Assembly: GCF_001411555.2 (NCBI RefSeq)
Contig: NC_049911.1
Coordinates: 29,981,044 to 30,045,043 of the forward strand
Length of the DNA: 64,000 bases
Reading direction: 5' to 3'
DNA from: Juglans regia
Taxonomy: Eukaryota > Streptophyta > Magnoliopsida > Fagales > Juglandaceae
In this document: positions 59,572-64,000 of the stretch, piece by piece
Layout of the letters: each line of letters begins with the position of its first letter
Position numbering within the stretch: position 1 is the first letter of the stretch
Notes under the pieces: model-generated
Databases searched by the model: none
What the model was told of the DNA's origin: nothing
What the model saw: the letters and a program-made list of their open reading frames with translations, nothing else
Program-made: the position numbers and the translations under genes

Positions 59572-60314
59572 TAAATCTTAGCACTACACAAAACAAGGTT
59601 ATGTTTTTTTTTTTTTTAATAGAAAACAAGGTTATGTTGCGGTGGAAAGTAGTTGGGCTTTAAAAGTATTTACTAATTTTCCTTTGAAGAATGATTTTTG
59701 TTGATAGCCCCCTCTGAATCAGATATATTCGAATCTGTAAGGAGCTTTTATATTGTTTGGTGAAAAAATAAAATTTAAATAAATATGTATCATACTTGCT
59801 ACTTATTGGCCGTTTGAGCCTTCCTAATTATCAATATTTGTATATTTTCTATTGTGGCTTTTAACAGTAATTATTCATAATTGAATAATTTTTCTCGTCG
59901 ACCAATATTCACTACCTTATATCTCACATCCTATGAAAAAAAAAAAAACTGTCAAGTGTAGGGTGTGAAAGTGAATAGTCGTTGATATATAGTAAAACCC
60001 TTCATAATTAATTTTTCAGTTCGCTTCTAACTGGTCGAGCTATTTTTCTTTGTTTAACAGCCTTCTACACATATGCTACCACCTTAGAAATTACACCAAA
60101 TTTTCAATACACTTGTTAACATGGGAAAGAAAATGAAACACTCATTCACGATAGGAAAATCGATATTGTGCTTCCAGTTTCACCGTCGCACGATAGAAAA
60201 ACGGAGTTTCACCGCCACCAATCCGACGCCATCTCAATTTCATCGCCGCATGATAGAGCCCACAATAGTCCCTCCACATCAATCCCGAATTTGGAAGCCA
60301 CTACACACACACAC

Positions 60315-60316
<2 letters not shown>

Positions 60317-60356
<40 letters not shown>
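60317..60356. repeat. (AG)n microsatellite
   Basis: About 40 bp AG, preceded by a short AC run (60,303-60,315). Confidence 0.95.
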
Positions 60357-60357
<1 letters not shown>

Positions 60358-61902
60358 ACTACGTTTAGCCTCCGTTAACCCACCCCCAAAGTCCCACCGT
60401 GCACCACCACCCCTTGCCACCAAAAAAAAAAAATCGATGCACCATGAGACAACTGAGCATTGCATGGCACCGCAAGAAATGTGCACCACGAAGCCCCATG
60501 TCTAACCTCCGTAGCCAGCCTTGAACCACCACGAAAATAGCTCAAACGATGTTGTCCCAACCGCCCAACAAACCTTTGTTTTTAAGAGCAAAAACAGAGC
60601 ACAATGTCTTCTTAATACCACCATCAATAGCACCCAGCACTACCGTAACACACAAATCTCATTTTTTTTATACAAAAAAAAAAAGAGTGATGATCACCCT
60701 ATGAAAATCACACCACCACTTTCTTAGATCTGCAATGCTCAGCTCTTTGACATTTTCTCGCTGTCGTCAACTCCATCATAGATCGCTCTCTCAGGCTTTA
60801 TTGCTGTTAAATGCCAAACGAACGAAAAAGAAAAGAAAAAAACAAATAACTCAGCTAGTGAATGGGGTAGTATTCTCGAAATTAGTCTGTTGTTCAAGAC
60901 TTTAAAACCCTGGGTTTGGGATGGGTGCTTAGGGGTCACAATCTCCATCCGTCGCAGCTCAAGGGGTCGATCTCGGTCCGTCGTGGCTCAGCAGGAAAGA
61001 GCTTGTCACAGCTCGGCAATGTATTCTCTAGATTTGGTCAGGGTGGAAGATGAAGGGGGCATGGATCTTGAAAGCTTGTTTTATCTAGATTCGTCTCTAG
61101 ATCTGGTCAGGGTGGAAGACGATGAGGACACATAAGCTTTTTGTGGAGTTTTGATCTCTGTAGGATGGGTACATGATATGTAAATTGAAAGACTTACGTG
61201 GAGGGCTATTATTAGGGGGCTGCTATTTGGGATTAGACAGCCCAACCGACTTGAAGGTATTTGCTTAGTTTTTATTTTGTCAATGTACTTGATCTTTGAG
61301 TTAAGATCAATAGTATTTCTTTTCTTTTATTTCTTTGTGCTCTCTATTGGCTTGGATGAAGTTTTTGTTGAATATATCCACCGTTTCTTTTGTGCACTCG
61401 ATTTTAATTGAAGTAAAAAAGAACATGACTCGCACTTTTAAACAACTGATCACCTTAATTTATAATTCACAAACAAATAAAATAATAAACGTAATCCGAC
61501 CTTGGTTGGGTCCGGATTATAAGTTTCCTTCCTTTTTTTTTTTAAAACGTATAATCTTAATTCCTCCCTCGTAGTGACGGACAACATTGTATTTGAGGTT
61601 TGATAATCTCCCTCAGTCGCTGTGTTATTTGACAGCTTCAAACTCCAAAATTTCAGAAATGGACATCGAGAATATTTCCCAGCAACCACCGCTACTATCT
61701 TAATGGGGGAAAAAATGAAGAACAAATTTTCAATTTGATTATTAAGAAAGGTTTCCAACCAGGAAAAACAAGGGAAAATGATTGATTTAGAGTAATACAC
61801 GAATAAAGGTGACAACCTTTGGAGATTGCAAATCAATCCACAGCAAGAGAATTGAAGGTATTTTTTTTGCCAACTTGTTCGGATGGATTTCTAAAGATAA
61901 AT

Positions 61903-62067
61903 TATATTTACAGTTATAGAGTACGCAATCGCCGTAAACTCATTTTAAAAAAAATGAGTAAATATGAACTCACGTAAAAATATTATTTTTTAATGGTTAA
62001 TCTTCTTTTTTTCAAAATGAGTGAGTGACACTTGCGTACTTTATGATTGTATATAGTATTACTCGTT
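61903..62067. mobile_element. MITE family B copy
   Basis: 'agttatagagtacgcaatcg' left, 'cttgcgtactttatgattgt' right. Confidence 0.65.
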
Positions 62068-62155
62068 TAAAAAACATAAATAGTTTATCACTAGAAAAAT
62101 GTTATGGACCTATCAAATGGAATTCCAACCTTTACGCCTAAAAAACTGATATTTA

Positions 62156-62402
62156 GGTTGTGTTTGGTTGTTGAACCAAACTCAACTCATCTCAAATCGA
62201 TTATTGATGAGACTTATTATTTTTTCAATTTTTCATAAAAAAAGTTAAACTCATATCAACCTACTTCATACATTTCGACCTAAAAAATTAAACTCATATC
62301 AACCTAAAAAAGTTAAACTCATCTCATTGAGACTCACAATATACTATTATTCACAATTTAACTAACTTATCTCAACATTCAAACGTTCAAACATAATCTA
62401 AA
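62156..62402. mobile_element. MITE family A relative, rearranged
   Basis: Begins 'aggttgtgtttggttgttga', ends 'attcaaacgttcaaacataa'. The interior has an internal duplication of 'actcatatcaacctac'. Confidence 0.4.
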
Positions 62403-62952
62403 AGGCCACATGTCAAGTTAAAATACTGACCTGAAACCCTGTCTTGAGTCTTGACGATAGAGATATTAGAGTCTTTTAACTATTATTGCAACGAATTAAA
62501 ATTTGTTTGTGTTTTTATCCCAACTTGTTAATTATTATATGAGCCACTTTATGCTCTCACAGTGGCATTAAGGGATTGAGATTGAAACCGAGAGATCAAC
62601 TCAACCTTAATGGTGGAATGGTTGTTGCAGCGACTATTGTGGGCTTACTACATAAACGTTGGTTTTAGGCAATGACATTGTGATTTTCCCCTCTCAACAG
62701 TGCTAACTAAAAAAATACACCGAAATACCATCTTCCCGTCCCTCGTCCAAGGCTGTTTCGCTAGATTTTTATAAATTAAGGGCCCGTTTGAAAATAATGT
62801 CCATTAGCAACGTCAATTTGAGATTCTCTTCAATTTGTTATCCAAATTAGATGATCAAGATTAAAGGGAGACATAAAAACATTAACTACCTAAGTGAAGT
62901 CCATATTGTATGGGATTCTCTATGGAAGTGTTCAATGTTAGAAGATAAATGA

Positions 62953-63106
62953 TACTTGTAATCGTGATTGTATAAGTACCGTGCAGTCGTTTTGAAAAAA
63001 ATGAATAAAAATAAAACTCATATGAAAATAAATTAATTTTTTAATAGTAGATTTCACTATTTTTCAAAGCGACTGCACGACGTTTGCACATTCCACAACT
63101 AACCAC
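62953..63106. mobile_element. MITE family B copy
   Basis: 'ttgtaatcgtgattgtataa' left, 'gactgcacgacgtttgcaca' right. Confidence 0.7.
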
Positions 63107-63734
63107 CGTCACCCACGCCTTCACCAATTTTCGATCAAATTGCCAAGCATGAGGAGCTCCCGTGCTTTTATGGGTGTAGGTAACCTATCTATGCTACCCC
63201 ATGCATCGAGTAATGCTATTCTAAAGTCTCTACATCACGTATTATTTACATTATTTAAATAGTAATATTTAATTTATAAAATTAAGATTTTATAATTTAT
63301 CTTCAAAATAAAATTATATAATGTGGGTGATGTGCAATGTAAAAGTCTTAAAATAACATTAATCTTACACCATCATTTCTATAAATTGATGACTTATAAT
63401 GTCAAACAACAATTAGAATACTTAATCGTTTTGGATAATCATGCATAAAGTCCAATACTATTTATTATTTATACCACCCTTGTTCCCTCGTGAATCATTT
63501 TACTTTGAGCTTTCAGCTCATTATTGAACCTCTAGATTATAGCAATTTAGGTATTATGGTTTATATTTGATTGTGAACTATATTCGGGATCTCATCCATG
63601 TATATTTGTAATGTTATTGTTTAAAAGTCATTCTTCGAGGATTTGTTGAGTGAAAAATGGTTGTTGATTCATTTTAATCAATTTCAAGATAATTAGATAT
63701 TGAGTGTCATTAAAGTAATTTTTAATAATGAGAA

Positions 63735-63907
63735 ATAATAGTTGTAGTTGTGATTGTAAGCGCTGCACAATCATTTAAAAAAAAATGAATATATACGAGA
63801 TTCACATGAAAAAAAATTATTAATTTTTTAATAGTAAATTATACACTTTTTTAAAACGACTGCATAATACTTACGTATTCCATGATTACATATAGGATAT
63901 AGCATTA
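63735..63907. mobile_element. MITE family B copy
   Basis: 'gttgtagttgtgattgtaag' left, 'cttacgtattccatgattac' right. Confidence 0.7.
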
Positions 63908-64000
63908 CTCTTTTACAATTTAAAATATTTTATCCGAGCAAAACAACTATGCACTAACCAAAATGAAACATACACTGATCAATTATAAGGTTACCACTGC

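Larger units (their letters stand above)
57153..64000. other. Intergenic right flank, no convincing gene
   Basis: Five family A and four family B MITEs cover much of it. A GC-richer block at 60,120-61,320 (CCACC-rich, with an AG microsatellite) contains short open frames on both strands without a known domain. One (60,890-61,135) repeats the motif SLDLVRVED twice. It may be part of an unrecognised transposon. No splice-linked coding series was found to 64,000. Confidence 0.5.

Noticed and set aside
1..64000. CRISPR arrays, operons, riboswitches or bacterial insertion sequences
   Set aside because: The window is plant nuclear DNA with intron-rich genes. The direct repeats seen are TSDs, MITEs and microsatellites, not regularly spaced repeats with unique spacers.

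Overview
The window is nuclear DNA of a dicot plant. Its genes have many short exons with GT..AG introns, the intergenic DNA is AT-rich, and it carries plant LINEs, SINEs, a TRIM, a hAT element and two abundant MITE families. The gene products and the MITE types look most like a woody rosid, perhaps Fagales (walnut/hickory family). That placement is an inference from memory of similar repeats and was not tested.

Layout. 1-2,300: a LINE reverse-transcriptase fragment, then what looks like the last exon of a gene entering from the left, with a tail-anchor-like C terminus. 4,087-27,321: three head-to-tail rhamnogalacturonan lyase genes (polysaccharide lyase family 4 type). Each has 15 exons at the same positions and phases, and all three read through without a stop (640, 664 and 639-694 aa). 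31,385-33,868: a three-exon gene for the small (gamma) subunit of TFIIA, 106 aa. 34,636-35,227: a 3' LINE piece with an RNase H-like domain. 36,383-57,002: a 31-exon alpha-glucan, water dikinase gene of the GWD2 type, 1,301 aa. 57,003-64,000: no convincing gene, mostly MITEs and simple repeats.

The three lyase genes would act on pectin (rhamnogalacturonan I) in the cell wall. GWD2 phosphorylates alpha-glucan chains. TFIIA-gamma is a general transcription factor. I see no pathway joining the three kinds of gene; the window is an ordinary gene neighbourhood whose unusual content is in its transposons.

Notable structures: a four-level transposon nest in GWD2 intron 10 (LINE with a 14-bp target-site duplication; hAT inside it; a TRIM and a MITE inside the hAT); a GC-AG intron in GWD2 about 10 codons after the phosphohistidine codon; several 'tail-only' retroposon insertions of 12-23 bp flanked by 12-20 bp duplications; a roughly 900-bp element with about 150-bp terminal inverted repeats; and about 11 copies of a short palindromic MITE. 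No undescribed enzyme system, CRISPR array or operon-like cluster was found.
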